Source: Ecdyonurus torrentis | Lineage: Eukaryota > Arthropoda > Insecta > Ephemeroptera > Heptageniidae | Assembly: GCA_949318235.1 (NCBI GenBank) | Contig: OX439134.1 | Coordinates: 29,706,459-29,770,458 of the forward strand | Direction: 5' to 3' | DNA length: 64,000 bases | In this document: piece by piece, positions 26,815 to 41,406 of the stretch | Numbering within the stretch: the stretch's first letter is position 1 | Layout: each line of letters opens with the position of its first letter | The notes under the pieces: model-generated | The model's input: only the letters and a program-made list of their open reading frames with translations | Told to the model about the DNA's origin: nothing | Databases searched by the model: none | Translations under genes and position numbers: made by a program

Positions 26815-27005
26815 ATTTTTAGCACAATTTGTTCAATAAAGCATTATTATAGTCGACGTAAATATGCTTTACTTTGTAATGACTATTATGTTATATTCAA
26901 AGTATAAACATTATGTGTTACTGCATAATTATTTATGTTTATAGCATCATTTATGCTATAATTACATAAATGCAACATAAATTACGAAGTTTATTATTTC
27001 CGTGC
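26815..27005. mobile_element. C1 element, inverted orientation, left end worn
   Basis: tttagcacaatttgttcaat at the left corresponds to the reverse complement of the C1 right interior; acgaagtttattatttccgtg forms the right end. Confidence 0.6.
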
Positions 27006-27130
27006 ATATAATGTAATTATTATTTCCTGTTGCACAAACAACATAATTTCTTCTTCCTTGTATTTATTTGACTATTTTATTTTCATATTGGTCACATATT
27101 ACGCATACGAAATATTACTATACGTAATGG

Positions 27131-27490
<360 letters not shown>

Positions 27491-29189
27491 CACTTATAAT
27501 TAAGGATAGAAAAATTACAGGTGCCAAAAACTATTTACTGTTTCTGTTATATGAAAAAAGAATCGACGAATAGTATATTATAGTAAAAATTACAATTGTA
27601 ATAATTCGGCAACTTTGTAGCAAATTGCAATAACAATAATTCAATAGAACCGATCAAAATAAGTGGCTTAAAATATTTTTCCTTTAAAATAAAATAATTT
27701 ACAGTTCAATAATATTTTGTAAAATCACTAATTTTGCTGCATCAGTTCCAAGTATTTTTATATATAGTACACAATGATGATGAAAATAAAAATACAACGG
27801 ATTTTTGAGGTAAATCATATTTCACACAGGTAGTGGAAATGTAAAACATAAAATAATAATAACATTTGATTTGATTTGATAGTTATTAGTGTCATTGTTT
27901 CTTTAGTAACAACATATTTCTATAAAGCATCGTTTCGTCCTATTTATCGTGATGGCTTACTAACTTATTGTGTATAGTATAGTTATATTATTTCATTTCG
28001 ATTTAAATCATAATTGATACATACCTGTATAATAATATAGTTTGTATAATTACTTTATGTAATAATTAGGTTTATATGATTGATGATTCAATAATGATGA
28101 AATGAAACAATAATTTTATGGTGGTAATAATTATATATTAACACAAGCTTTAAATTATATGTCAAAAAGTATATTACTATATAGTGATTTTTTTTTTTTT
28201 TTTTTCCTTTTGATAATGGTTGTTACCGTCGTGGCGTGCTTGCCAATCACAGGTGGTGTGAAAAGAAGGACCATTTCCCGCAATGATTTCCTATCCTAGA
28301 TTATTGTAAAACTATCCTCTCTATGCTTGTTTGTTTGTTTGTTTTTTTTTTTTTTTTTTTTTTGTTTTTTGTTTTTTGTTTTTTGTTTTTTGTTTTTTTT
28401 TTTTTTTTTTTTTTTTCTTCTTCTTCTTCAAAGTACCACACTGAATTTAGATACTTGTAAATTAGGGACACTTTTTCGTGCTTTAAGCCAATAAGAAAGT
28501 TTGAAGAAAAAAAAAAAAAAAAGAAGAAGAAGAAGAAAAAAAATCGCTTGTAACACCCATTTCTTGAGCACAAATTATTCCAAAAATAAATGATAAATAA
28601 ATTATTTACAACATTTATTTATTTATTTATTTTTATTATTTTTTTTTTTTTGACGTTTGGAAATTTAGTCATTACAGTTTACTCAATGCTTTTATTATGG
28701 AAAAACAATTTGAATCACAACCTTAGTTTGAAAAAAAAAATCCCATTCAAGTCATGAATTTCAGATTAATTATAAAATAAACTCTCATAAAAGTTATATT
28801 TTGAAAGAAGAAAAAAATGCTACTTTTTTGAGTAATGAAATTTGTATAAAATTATAATGTTCTATACAAATAAGAGATTTAATTTTATAATAATTTTCTT
28901 GTCTTAAAAAAAGTAAGGCCAATGTCCATTTTATTAGTGTAAAGAGAGGATAAAAAAATGTTGATTATGCATACTGCGTGTAAAAAATTTAATTTAAATT
29001 TTTAGCTTTTTGTTTTAATGTTATTTGTATTTATAATTAATGTTTAGTACACGTAGAGAACTGTTTGGAGTTTTATTATTTGCTTGAAAGTAAAGCAAAA
29101 AAAAACAAAAAAGCTTCAAGACATAAAATACATTTACTCGACCACATTATCTCAATAGTAAACTTAAATCTCATTGCCAAAACAATGTG
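27491..29189. other. AT-rich DNA, long homopurine/homopyrimidine tracts
   Basis: T-rich tracts at 28341-28428 (with gtttttt repeats, then cttcttcttcttc) are followed at 28504-28541 by the mirror type gaaaaaa...gaagaagaag. Two smaller T runs lie near 28188-28205 and 28640-28651. No gene recognised. Confidence 0.45.
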
Positions 29190-29348
29190 AGAAGTTTTTG
29201 TCAACCGGAAGCACCCTCCTTTCTGGTATTCTAAGTAAGTTATAGGAATAAAATTTTCCACATAATTAACTTCAATATTAAATTGGTCACCTGTAAAATT
29301 TTAGTGTTTATATAGGGAAAATTGTGTGAGAAAAAGAGATGTATGCGG

Positions 29349-29384
<36 letters not shown>

Positions 29385-29400
29385 ATCTTTTGGCCAGGGT
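29190..29400. repeat. Dispersed repeat, shared with 47460-47960
   Basis: ttaacttcaatattaaattg, cacctgtaaaattttagtgt and tctgatcttttggccagggt recur around 47515-47935. A poly(A) run lies at 29354-29380. Family unknown. Confidence 0.55.
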
Positions 29401-30234
29401 AGTAAATAACTTTAAAATTGTCATTATTTTATTTTACAGTGTATAGTATAATTAAAAATATAATGCTTAATCAAAATGTCAATATAATAACAATATAAGC
29501 TTAAAAATAGCCATGAAATTGTCCGCTTTTTAAGTTTAAATAATAATAACAAATATTAGTGACTAAAATCTTTATTATTTTTTTTACAGTGTAGTATAAT
29601 TAAAACTATAATACTTAATCAAAACATCAATATAATAATAATATAAAAAATATATTATTAATAAAAAAAAATTGTAGTACGTATTAGTTAGAGCACAACA
29701 ATGGGGCTAAAACAACAGTTATGTGGTGTATTATACCAAACAATAACAAAAACAACATATTTTTGCGTGAAACATACGATTAAAAAATTTTGCTCTAATT
29801 GATATATGAGTTTTACAGACGAAACTATGATCCAGTATCATGACTTTCGCTAAAAAATATATATTATATATATATTTTTTTATATACTTTCACTTTGTAT
29901 AAAGCATCTCTTTCGCACTTTCACTTACATATTATACTATAAGACTCAAGTTTATATAGGCGTGTTACTTTTATTACTATTATGTCATACCGTAGAATTG
30001 GATTTGATTTTGAATGTTTTTTTCGTGATATTTTAATGAGTTTATTTATTTAAATTATTATTTTTATGTAATATTATATTGCTTTGTTATTCTTTGTTTT
30101 TATTTCCGTGTTTTTTTAAGCTTCTTTCTATGTGATTAGATGTGTAATTATGCCTTAAGTAAACCTTGTTTTGTACTCTTTATAGTTTTAATGTAATATG
30201 GCGAGTATGTAGGATTGTAGAAGGTTCGCGCGTA
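29401..30234. other. AT-rich DNA, small local duplication
   Basis: An ~80-bp stretch (acagtgtatagtataattaa ... aatataataa) at about 29437-29500 recurs at about 29585-29645, suggesting a local tandem duplication. No gene recognised. Confidence 0.4.
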
Positions 30235-30459
30235 CACGGAAAGAATAATTTATCTACTTTGTATTGCGTTTATGTCACTATAACATAAATAATTAGTACA
30301 GCATAAATAAGAATGCTGAATATATTTTTGCAATTTAACACAGTTATTTTGCAGTATAGCATAGATTATGCTGTATTGAACAAAATTTGTTCGATACAGC
30401 ATAATCTATGCTAATGTTGCTGAAAATAAGCTAGCATAATTATTACTTTTTTTTCCGTG
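30235..30459. mobile_element. C1 MITE, 225 bp, TA target duplication
   Basis: CACGGAAAGAATAATTTATC at the left and tttttttccgtg at the right, with TA at 30233-30234 and 30460-30461. The interior holds a strong hairpin around tgctgtattgaacaaaattt. Confidence 0.82.
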
Positions 30460-31645
<1,186 letters not shown>

Positions 31646-31950
31646 TAGGGTGAATGCATTCATGTTAAAGTCGACGCCATGTTGGATAACTCAATAACAT
31701 GGGTGGCATAGGAAAATAACTAGTTTTGCCAGCTTAAAAAACACTATACAATATTTTTGAGAGCATTGATGCTGTAAATATGTTGAATTAGCATGTGAAG
31801 TATGTGAGAAAAATAACAATAACAAAAAATTAACAGATTTTCCAAAGAAAATTGACTTAAACGAAGTTTGTCATATGCTGAGCAATGTTATTCAATACTC
31901 CAGTATGGCCTCCAAGCGTAATAAATATGACGTCATCCGCATACACCCTA
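31646..31950. mobile_element. M1 MITE, both ends preserved
   Basis: TAGGGTGAATGCATTCATG start and gcatacaccctat end give the inverted repeat TAGGGTG / CACCCTA. The interior matches the 3498 copy; tgacgtcatccgc lies near the right end. Confidence 0.82.
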
Positions 31951-32165
31951 TCGGATTAATCAGTTACCGGTACAATCGTGGGCACCGAATACCAGATTTG
32001 TGCAAAGTCTACGGATCTATTGTAATAATTATCGTAAAATAGCGATATAAAATAGCTACTGTTATTTATTTATTTATCATCACTTACTATTTAAACTGCG
32101 TGCTTATTTTTACCTCAAGAAAAACACTAAAATGTCATAGAAAATAATTGAATAGAAAGAAAGGA

Positions 32166-32199
<34 letters not shown>

Positions 32200-33420
32200 T
32201 AGTTACGTGTTATAGGTATACCATTATAGGTATTAATGTACAGCGTAGATATTTAACCATGGCTTTTTCAGTTCGCCCACCCATCCAAGTATTGACCACC
32301 ATCAATATTACTGAACTTTAGTAATTTATATGCAATACGGATAAAAGTTACTAGTATTGGCAACCTGTAAATCCTATGTTAATTGCAATATGTACATTGC
32401 CTGGAATAGGTATTGATACACTGTATAGTTACCTATATAATCTAAGTGATTTTATGTCATCTTATATACGTATAAGACACCGCTTTATTGTATTATTGTT
32501 ACATTTATTATTACCGGTTTCAGGCTATAGTCTTTAGAAAATTTAATTACTTTTTCTTTCATAAATAATTGAATTCTATTGGCATTATGTATTTATATGG
32601 AGTTTTGCGTCAACTGAAATCTCTATCTGATTGCATTGAATGGCCATAAGTAAACAAAAATTCATTTTTTTAGTAAAATAGCTGTACTTGCCATGTTTTA
32701 GTAAAAAAAAAAAAAAAAAAAAAAAATCCTTGAACCAATGCATCTAGTAAAGCGAACAAACATTTACACGTATATACAATAATATATCAATATCACATTT
32801 CAACTGATGATTGAAAGAGATTGCATTCATAAATTAATGTTAATTTCTCTATATTTGTACGTACTAGGTATTCTCACTTGTTACACCCATGTTCTAATTA
32901 AAACAGATGCGGATCAAAATAATGATTTAAAAAAATGAAGTAAAAGTCTTTCTTTTTGAAGTAGAAAATCCAGTCTGAGTATTGAAGCTCGTACTAAGTT
33001 TATGTCAACAAATGAAAGCTTTGCAATATAATTTATGTTTTTACTTTCAAATATATAAAATATAAAATAGCTATAGGACCGACCGGTGCAGAAGTGACCG
33101 GTATATCTATAATAATATGTAGATCATCTATGTAGAAGTTGAAACATACTTCGTTATAAGTTATTTATGATGTTTGATACAATGATACTATATAATATTA
33201 TACAAAGACTGAGTTTTTTATAGCTGAGAATGTGGTACTGCTTTAATTTGAATATACACGTTACAAAAACAAAACAAAAAATACTTTTTGGCACAAATTC
33301 TTTTGAATAAGACATCAAATATTAAAATAAAAAAAAACATTGTGAAATCACTATACACAAAATACTGAAGCATTGATTTTTTTCAAGTTTTTTTTCCTCT
33401 AAAATTCCTGCATATTTATG
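31951..33420. other. AT-rich DNA with poly(A) runs
   Basis: Poly(A) at 32167-32196 and 32702-32726. No gene recognised. Confidence 0.45.
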
Positions 33421-33630
33421 CACGGAAAGAATCAATGTTTTAATTTATGCTGCTTTTCGATAATTATAGCATAGGTACTAAGTTAGAACTACAACAGAAT
33501 TTTAAATTATGCTGTGTATCATAATATGCTTTGTAATATAGTTATAGTGAAGTATAGCATAGATTATGCTTTATTGGACAGCTGAAAATGAGCTAACATA
33601 ATTATTTTAAGTACATATTTTTGTCAATGT
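33421..33630. mobile_element. C1 element, right end worn
   Basis: TG then CACGGAAAGAATCAATGTTT at the left; interior ttatgctgctttt and gaaaatgagctaacataatt. The right end is too degraded to fix. Confidence 0.6.
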
Positions 33631-33831
33631 TGATTTTAATTTGTTTTTGCCGTATCATATTATAATCACGAGTCCTTAAATTTTTATCATGGATAGTTGG
33701 TACCATTAACTTACAAACGACAGGAAAAAAATAGAGGGTATCTTTTTTTTTTAATTTAATTTTAGAGATACGAGCCTTTTAATTGCACCTCTTTTAGAGA
33801 GAGGAATTGGTTATACAACATTCAGCTGAAC

Positions 33832-33864
<33 letters not shown>

Positions 33865-34494
33865 TGCAATTAACTGAACATGATTTTTTTTTTCTTTTTT
33901 TGTTGCCACAGTGCGTGGTATATACTTGAGTTATCTAAAAATTGTGGCGTGTCTTTTTTTTGTTTTTTTGTTTTTTTTTTTTTTTTTTGTTCTTAGATTT
34001 GTCTTATAACTTCATAATGGTGACCTGTATACCTATATTATATCTATATTTTTTGTTGTCAGGAGTAGCTTGGCACACTAAACTTTAAAATATAATTTGA
34101 TGCAAAAATAGATGATCAAAATATGGAAAATTTTAATTTTCTGTGCTTGGGTCTCTTACGCCTTAAGTTAAAATTTAATGAACCAATTGCGATGAAAGAA
34201 CTATTTAAAATAAATTTCAAAATGCATTTTTTTTATATTAGAATCGTTATCATATAAATAATTTACAACAAAAATAATAAAACGTTCTTTGTATATAAGG
34301 GTCCATTATTGAATAAAAATATATTGTTTTAGATTTTTTATGCAAATTTATGCAAATACCCCCAGTTGTCAAGAAATTTCAAATTTATTCCTTCTTGCAG
34401 ATAATAAACGCTTGTGTTCTTCGTATATAATAATATTTTATTAATTTGTAACCTTTGTCTATTTTTGTCGTAGACATCTCTATAGTGATGAACT
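33631..34494. other. AT-rich DNA, poly(A)/poly(T) runs
   Basis: Poly(A) 33833-33858 and T-rich tracts at about 33954-33988. No gene recognised. Confidence 0.45.
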
Positions 34495-34622
34495 CTACAA
34501 TGGACCACTTGCAAATGAAATGTTTTTAATTTTTAAAATAACGCACGTATAATAACAATTTTGTCATAAGAAATACATTAACCATATTTATTTTAAATAG
34601 TTTGTTCATTGCAAGTGGTCTA
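34495..34622. repeat. Inverted repeat with ATGGACCACTTGCAA ends
   Basis: atggaccacttgcaaatgaa at the left pairs with ttcattgcaagtggtctatt at the right. A similar unit lies at 49161-49258 (tggaccacttataat ... cattgcaagtggtccat). Confidence 0.55.
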
Positions 34623-34648
34623 TTTGAAACCTGTATATTATGAGTTCC

Positions 34649-35057
34649 TTAAAGCCCTTGTCAACTTAATTTTTTATCATTTAGAATACTAGATTGATAA
34701 TTACCATACCTTATTATCCATGAATTAGACACCATCACGTTGATTTTGTATTTATTTTTATTTATTTTCTTTTTGACTGTTATATCACGTATCTGACGTC
34801 ACAATGTACCGATGGGGTGGTGATAGGGGTAAAAAAACTTGAGGGAGGGGCTTAAATTTATCACGTCACCAGAGCGATGACTGTGATTGGCGGCGGTACA
34901 TTGTGACGTCAGATACGTGATATAACAGTCAAAAAGAAAATAAATGAAAATAAATACAAAATCGACGTGTTGGTGTCTAATTCATGGATAATAAGGTATG
35001 GTAATTATCAATCTAGTAATCTAAATGATAAAAAAGGTAAGTTGACAAGGGCTTTAA
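34649..35057. mobile_element. T2 foldback, ~409 bp, between long direct repeats
   Basis: TTAAAGCCCTTGTCAACTTA at the left and aagttgacaagggctttaa at the right, with two TGACGTCA octamers placed symmetrically. The ~70 bp just before the element (34582-34652) is repeated just after it (about 35054-35128). Confidence 0.85.
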
Positions 35058-35128
35058 ACATGTTTATTTTAAATAGTTTGTTCATTGCAAGTGGTCTATT
35101 TGAAACCTGTATATTATCAGTTCCTTAA

Positions 35129-35639
35129 ATAAAAAAGTAATAATAAACAAACACAAAGATTTATTGTAGTGCATGCAAAAAAGTAAGACTAATTTTTTAT
35201 AACACGACCAAATTTCTATTTTTATTTTTTATATACAGAATAATAAAAATGTAATTGAAAATTACAATTGCAGTAAAAGTTTATTTTTTACTGTATAATA
35301 ATAAAAAAGAAATTGTCACAATTATTATTGTCATTACGCTTTATATACAAAGGTGATAGATGTCACTTTGAAAAAAAAAATAATAAAATCACGCTATTAT
35401 TTCGCGTGTCGCTCGCTTCCTTTCTCTTTAATATAATTAGAACAATTGCCGCACAAAACACGCAAAATGTTTTTGTTGTGCAGAAAAAAAAAATAGAAGA
35501 GAGAAATTAGTTTTAGTTAAAATATATATTTCAAACATTTTTAGCACATGTTATAATGAGCGTAAATATATATTCAAATATAATTTTTGTTTTTTATATA
35601 AAGTGAATTCCCTCAAAATTTTGGATTGTTGCAAATTGG
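35129..35639. other. AT-rich DNA, no gene seen
   Basis: Nothing recognised. A 65-residue frame at 35313-35510 has no similarity I can name. Confidence 0.4.
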
Positions 35640-35985
35640 TGGTCAAATTCATTTGTCCTAGTGTCTCTTTTAGACCCCTTGCACATCCTTGCGCTTTGTC
35701 GCCATGTTTGTGGTGCCTAATGCATGGTCCAGCATAGGGAAAACATCATTTCTCCTAATTTTTCACATAAAAAGAGTTCATTTCAACTTAACAAATTTTT
35801 CTCATATTCTTCGGCTAGAAATAAGGCTTTGATTGAGGTTTGAAGCTTCTTTTGCTATTAAAAAAAGTAAGAATAACGTTTTTCCCATGGATCGTTTTTC
35901 CTATGCTGACCTATGTATTCCTGGCCAACAAAATGGCGGCTCTTAAATATGAGTGCAACCGGTCTATACCAAAAATACTTTGCTT
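35640..35985. repeat. Dispersed repeat shared with 45420-45800
   Basis: cacatccttgcgctttgtcg, ccatgtttgtggtg and agcataggg(a)aaa recur at 45487-45545, and cctatgtattcctgg with caaaatggc recurs near 45725-45750. Ends were not defined. Family unknown. Confidence 0.55.
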
Positions 35986-36408
35986 GAAATATTTCTGTAG
36001 TGTTAAAAATATCACTCAAATAACATGCAGTGAAATGGTAAACAATGCCTCTAAACAATGAAAATATTATGAAATTTTTTTGGGAGCTTGTATACTTAAA
36101 TTTTTTGCATAGAAAAGCTGGGAATAAATAACCCAAAACAAACTATACATTAAATGCTTATTCTCCTATACAAGTATGATCGACGATTTTTTTTTTTCCT
36201 ACAATTTTTTAAATAATCTTAACTTTTATGTGTTGTTATGGAAGAAACCTTAACTTTATTAATCCGTTGCTAAGATTGCTTCTTATGGATTGATCTTGCT
36301 TGCAAGGGAAGTTTTTAATACTGTATGTATGCGTTAAGAAATAGCCTATATATGATCACTAATTTTTTAAATATAAAATAGAAATTTAAAGAATTGTTCT
36401 CAAATACT

Positions 36409-36613
36409 AATGCTGTTCGTAAATCCTCTGTTTTCTGCTATACTAAAATAAAGATCACCTCTATGGTTATTTAAATGTAATGCGCATTTTTTAGTGCAAG
36501 AAGACAGGAATGCTGTTCGTAAACCCTCTGCACCAAAAATGGCGATCGCCTATGGTTATTCAAATGGAATGCGCATTTTTTGGTGCAAGAGAACAGGGTT
36601 TACGAACAGCATT
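36409..36613. repeat. P1 inverted-repeat element, short copy
   Basis: aatgctgttcgtaaatcctc at the left pairs with cagggtttacgaacagcatt at the right. The unit aatgctgttcgtaaaccctc is repeated inside (about 36510), and gcgcattttttggtgcaag occurs in both halves. Confidence 0.7.
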
Positions 36614-37054
36614 ATAGGGTTTATGAACAACACTCCCTGCTCTCCAAATAGCGCAATCAATTTCAAACTTAATTAAAGGTTTTCGTCATTTTTTCGTTAA
36701 TTGTGGAAAACAGAATAAAGAGCCGAACTCTTTTCCCCTTCAATATTAAAGATGCGTCATAATTATTGAAATATTGGTGCATGTAGCCTCAATAAATGAC
36801 TTTGAAATGACTGGTATAACTTTCAATTATATATATAGAAGTAACCTCAAGTATATGAAAGAGGAGTTGATAAAAAATATTTACCGTGCTTTTTTTTTTT
36901 TTTTTTTTTTTTTCATGAATTTTTTGTAGTAATTTAAATAAGTCAAGTACGAGCCCTGTATAATTGATTTCATTTTATCGCAAGTGATTAAAATAAACTT
37001 GTCAGTTTTTTTATGTGAATGAACTTCACATTTTTAAAGCATGGGAAAGTACGC

Positions 37055-37088
<34 letters not shown>

Positions 37089-37775
37089 TATACCACGCAT
37101 AGGGGTATGATTTGGCGGTCAGATATGTATGGTGCTGCATTATGTTTGGTATTTTTAGCAATGATATATGGGAATAAATATATTAATTTAAATATTTGAT
37201 GTGTACATATTGATTATTGAATATTTATTTAATTCGTGGCGTTCATATAATATTCATATTATATTGTATGATGTATAATTTATTAAATTAAAAATAACAT
37301 TAATTATTTTAACTGGATACAGTACACGAAATCAAATCATAAATTATGTTGTGGGAAAAGAAACTTAACATCACTTCTACATCAAAAAAAAAAAAAAAAA
37401 AAAAAAAAAATTCTTCTTCTTCTTCTTTCTTTCCATTATAGTTACTCTGTTGTAGAATAGAGTAATTTTGCAGTTGTAATGAAACGTGATTTTCTGTAAG
37501 CGTAGTTGAGCCAACATATTTCTTTCCTTTTTTTTTTTTTTTTTTTTTTTTTTCTTCTTCTTCTTTTTCTTTTTTTAATATATTTATTATTATTTTCCCT
37601 TAAACACGGACAAAAATAAAAATGTTTTTTAATTACGCTCTATCTCAGTTTCAGAGTTTCAGTAACATTTATTACAGTGACTATGCTACATTGCAGTCTA
37701 AAAAAACTGATTTAAAAAATTCTTTAAGTTTATTATTAGGTTTTAGGCAAAAATGACAAAGAGTAATTTTATTAT
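36614..37775. other. AT-rich DNA with poly(T)/poly(A) and CTT runs
   Basis: Poly(T) at about 36891-36913, 37059-37087 and 37529-37553; poly(A) 37384-37410, followed by (TTC)n. No gene recognised. Confidence 0.45.
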
Positions 37776-37903
37776 AATAACTTTTTGAGTTCTAGCTCGT
37801 TCCAGTTGTACATTTTGAATGTCCCGAAACAAAAATTTTGTTTCGGGGACGATCAAAAATGTAATACTATACAGTGCACTGGAGGTTAAAAAGTTATGAT
37901 AAA
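37776..37903. repeat. Foldback with perfect 26-bp core palindrome
   Basis: The core at 37823-37848 (cccgaaacaaaa ... ttttgtttcggg) is a near-gapless palindrome. Outside it, taactttttgagttctag and gttccagt pair with actggaggttaaaaagtta, so the whole unit is about 128 bp. Single copy here. Confidence 0.6.
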
Positions 37904-37989
37904 CTTACGCACTATAGTTTATTTTTTTCATAATAATAAATTTAGCAGATTTTTTTTAAAGCAATTTTTTTATAGACTGAATCGTTCGC

Positions 37990-38339
37990 TTAAAGGAATA
38001 GACCAGAGAAAAACATAAGAATAATTTATATCACAAAACACTTAATGGGACTTGCATAAATAACATTAGTTTGTCTCAAAACCCAACTAGCTCCATAGCA
38101 GTGATCAGAAAATGTCGATTTATGCAACCCACACAACATTTTCATTATAATTTTTGCATGTTTCTGACGTCATAAACATGAATAGTCACGGAAATTGCAT
38201 ACTTTACAATTTTTTCACGCTCTCTCGTAGGGCTACATTAACATTCTGGTAAAAATTGTCAACAGTTTTGAAGATCACATTTCGTGTTTATTCATTAAAA
38301 AGTACAATACATGTTGTTTTATGTGGTCTATGGCTTTAA
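37990..38339. mobile_element. T1 MITE, inverted orientation
   Basis: TTAA at both ends, AAAGGAATAGACCAGAG start and GTGGTCTATGGCTTT end, T1 interior with atgtttctgacgtcataaac. Confidence 0.87.
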
Positions 38340-38386
38340 TGTATACATTACTTAATGAAATTGTAATTTATTAACTTCAATACCTG

Positions 38387-40450
38387 CACGGAAAAAACAA
38401 AAGTCATAATTGATTATGCTAGCAACATTTCAGCATAGTTTATGCCGATTAACATAATTTATGCCACAGAGCAAAATCAGTGTTCTATACAGCACAATTC
38501 ACTTTGCTCATTGCACAATTCATTGTGCTGGTGTACTAGCATAATGTTGTGCTGCGGTAAACAATATTTATTCTGACTAGCATAATTGTTGCACGCAAGA
38601 TAATAATATTTATGCTGGTGATTTGCGCATGCGCAGTAGGCTTTTACATAAAAATTAGCTTATACAGTTTCATGCGAATGACGTCATACAGATTGCGCAT
38701 CGACGCCATATTGGAGCAATAAAGAACATCTCTCAGCACATAACAAATATGGTTTTTGGCTATTTCATTTAAAAACTTCTTTAATTTTGTTATACTAACA
38801 TTCTTTTTTGTGAACTTTAAAAACTTATTAATTTGTAAATTATCATATAGCAATAACATCGATCTCAAAAACATTATTTTTAAACTGGCACAATGAGTCA
38901 GTTTCCCAGACCAGTTCTAGTTATTTAGCGCTTACAAATGGCGCAGAATTTTTTATATGATCCAATTCAACCTGCATAATATAATTTTTTTGAATGAATA
39001 ATTCAAAAAAGAAATGAAAATAAATTTTAAAAGGACTATAGAATATAGTCGTCCGCCAATAGCTAAGAATTATTTTATACTTAAAACATTTGCCAAATCC
39101 TCTGTAATACAAAAAAATAATAAACAGGTTGGCAAAAAGTTGAAAAGTAATTTGTTAAATATCTAATTTATCTTAATAATACGTAGCGGTATCATGATAT
39201 CATTAAATATTTTTATTTTGGAGAAAGAAAAAACAAAAACATTATGGGATGAGCATTTGCTTTATTTTTGTTCTGTTAATATTTTTATAATATATTCATA
39301 AACCTATTATACATAATAATTTATAATAAAAACTGCAAAACACTAAACACTTACATGTATAACGTGAGAGATAAGGTAACTATTAATTACGTAGAATTCA
39401 TATTTACTATGATATTATGCAAAGTAATTAAAAATGTCAATCGTGTGATGGGTGTAAACATGGCAGCAAAAATGACAGTATTGCGTTTTTGACCTCGCTG
39501 TTTTTTCTCCCAAACTTTCCATGATGTTCACCAACCTGGTAAATCAGTTGATTCATATCACATACAGGTCATCCTTTCATTGGAAATCTGTAATCAAAAA
39601 TAATATAATTATTTTTGAATCAAAATCAAAATACACTATTATGATATACGCACACTACAACTTGTATATAAAACAAACTGTGAAACTGTAGGGCATATTT
39701 AAATTTGTTTTCGTCGTTATCTTGGGTCGTCAAAATAATGAAAACACACATCAATAACATTGAAGTATATTGCAATGACTGATCATGACATAATAAAATA
39801 ATTTCCTTACCTTCCACAATAAAGACGAATGCAATGCTGGAACTTGTCGGTCCACCATGAGCAAACTTCAATCACTCGTATTTCACGTGTAAAGCAATTT
39901 TGAAAACTCACAATACATTTACACAATAAATATACATTTAGGATGGTAAATTATACAAAACTATATCAATTAAACTCCAATAATCTAGAATAAAATGATA
40001 AAAATCACTGCTGACTTTTTGTTTACTTGACTACATGTTTTTTTCTCGCTGCTGCTCGTTTGCCTCGTTTTTTGGTGACGTCACGCGCATAAAAAAAATT
40101 GGCGGATTTCTCACGAAAAGTTTAAAACTTTTTGCATCTGTGGCTCGATACAAGTTTATTTATTGTAAATAAAATAAATTTAACATATTTTAATGTCTAA
40201 TTAGCTAGATATGACTGTAATAAAGTATGATATGGTTCATGAGCCGCCATCTTGCTTATTGAAAATAATTGTATAAATATTGTGCTAATATGGCACAATT
40301 AGCCAGCACAATTAAATATGCTGCTTGCTAGCATAATAATTTATATCACACAGCACAACGATTGTTAAATTCCGTTTTAGCACAATTTATACTATAGAAT
40401 CGTAGTAATAATGCTCCGCAGCATAAATTATGGTTTTTCTTCTATCCGTG
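38387..40450. mobile_element. Candidate 2.06-kb CACGG/CCGTG element (or two C1 remnants)
   Basis: CACGGAAAAAACAAAAGTC at the left and cttctatccgtg at the right are each flanked by TG (38385-38386, 40451-40452), as for the verified C1 at 10815. The first and last ~200 bp are C1-type words; about 38960-40240 is unlike C1 and has no long frame. An M1 copy is nested at 38661. It may instead be two separate C1 remnants. Confidence 0.4.
38661..38955. mobile_element. M1 MITE, inverted orientation, worn
   Basis: gaatgacgtcatacagattg, gcgcatcgacgccatattgg and tttttaaactggcacaatga match M1. Confidence 0.65.
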
Positions 40451-40452
40451 TG

Positions 40453-41194
40453 CACATGATATAAATGCAGCATAAATAACTTAATTTCTTCCCTCCGTGT
40501 CTAATTATATAATTTATTACATTATATTATGATGAAATATGATAGAGATAGTCTATCTTCCAAAATACAATAATCGTGAATTATTATAAACAACAAATTA
40601 TCATTAATCGTTTTCATAACCAATAAAATTACTGCAAATAACTTGAAAAGTTGTTTTTGAAAACTATAAAATTACATGATTTTATTATAAATATTTCTGG
40701 CATTAAGTATATAAATTATTATAATAATTTAGAGAAATAATTGACTTCACAAACATTACTTGCACAATCAAATACTTGCTTGTTTTTATTTTACTTACCG
40801 ATCCCACTTAACTCATATAACAAATTTCTCTTTACTGATGCTAAATCAATGAGATGAGACCTATTATGATGATCATATCACTTATATACATTCAGAATAC
40901 AAAAATGTATATTCTCAAATCTCAAGGAAAAACATGTTAAGAAAGTACATAAACGATGATTATGTGCATCAACGTATGAGTGGTAGAGTATTTTCACTCA
41001 ATATTTTAACTGTTAAAAGTTATAACCGTATTTATTTAACATTATAAACTGATTTTAAACAGGGAACTGATAAACAGTTTTGGGTTGTTCGAGTGCGGCG
41101 TCGAACATTTTTTGAACAGCACTATTTCGATAGCATCGATAGCGTCGATGCAAGTATATGATGAGTAGTCAGTGATAAATGTATATCAACTACC
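40453..41194. other. AT-rich DNA, no gene seen
   Basis: A further ccctccgtg at about 40491-40499 suggests another C1 edge. Nothing else recognised. Confidence 0.4.
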
Positions 41195-41406
41195 CTCTAG
41201 TGGGGTGAATTTGGCTTGTTGGGATGACTGAAGCTAAATTTTCAAAAATGATTTACTCCCATATATAGAAACATGAATTAAAAACTAAAATATGGTACAA
41301 AAATCAAGCTTTACTTTACATAGTTTTTTTGTTTTACGTTTCTTTGAGCTTTATTAAAGGAGTAAATAATTTTTTGAAAATTTGGGTAGTCACCCCATTT
41401 GACGGT
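41195..41406. repeat. Dispersed inverted repeat shared with 52885-53075
   Basis: ctagtggggtgaatttggc at the left pairs loosely with gggtagtcaccccatttgac at the right. aaaaatcaagctttactt and aggagtaaataattttttg recur at 52970 and 53025. Family unknown. Confidence 0.55.
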
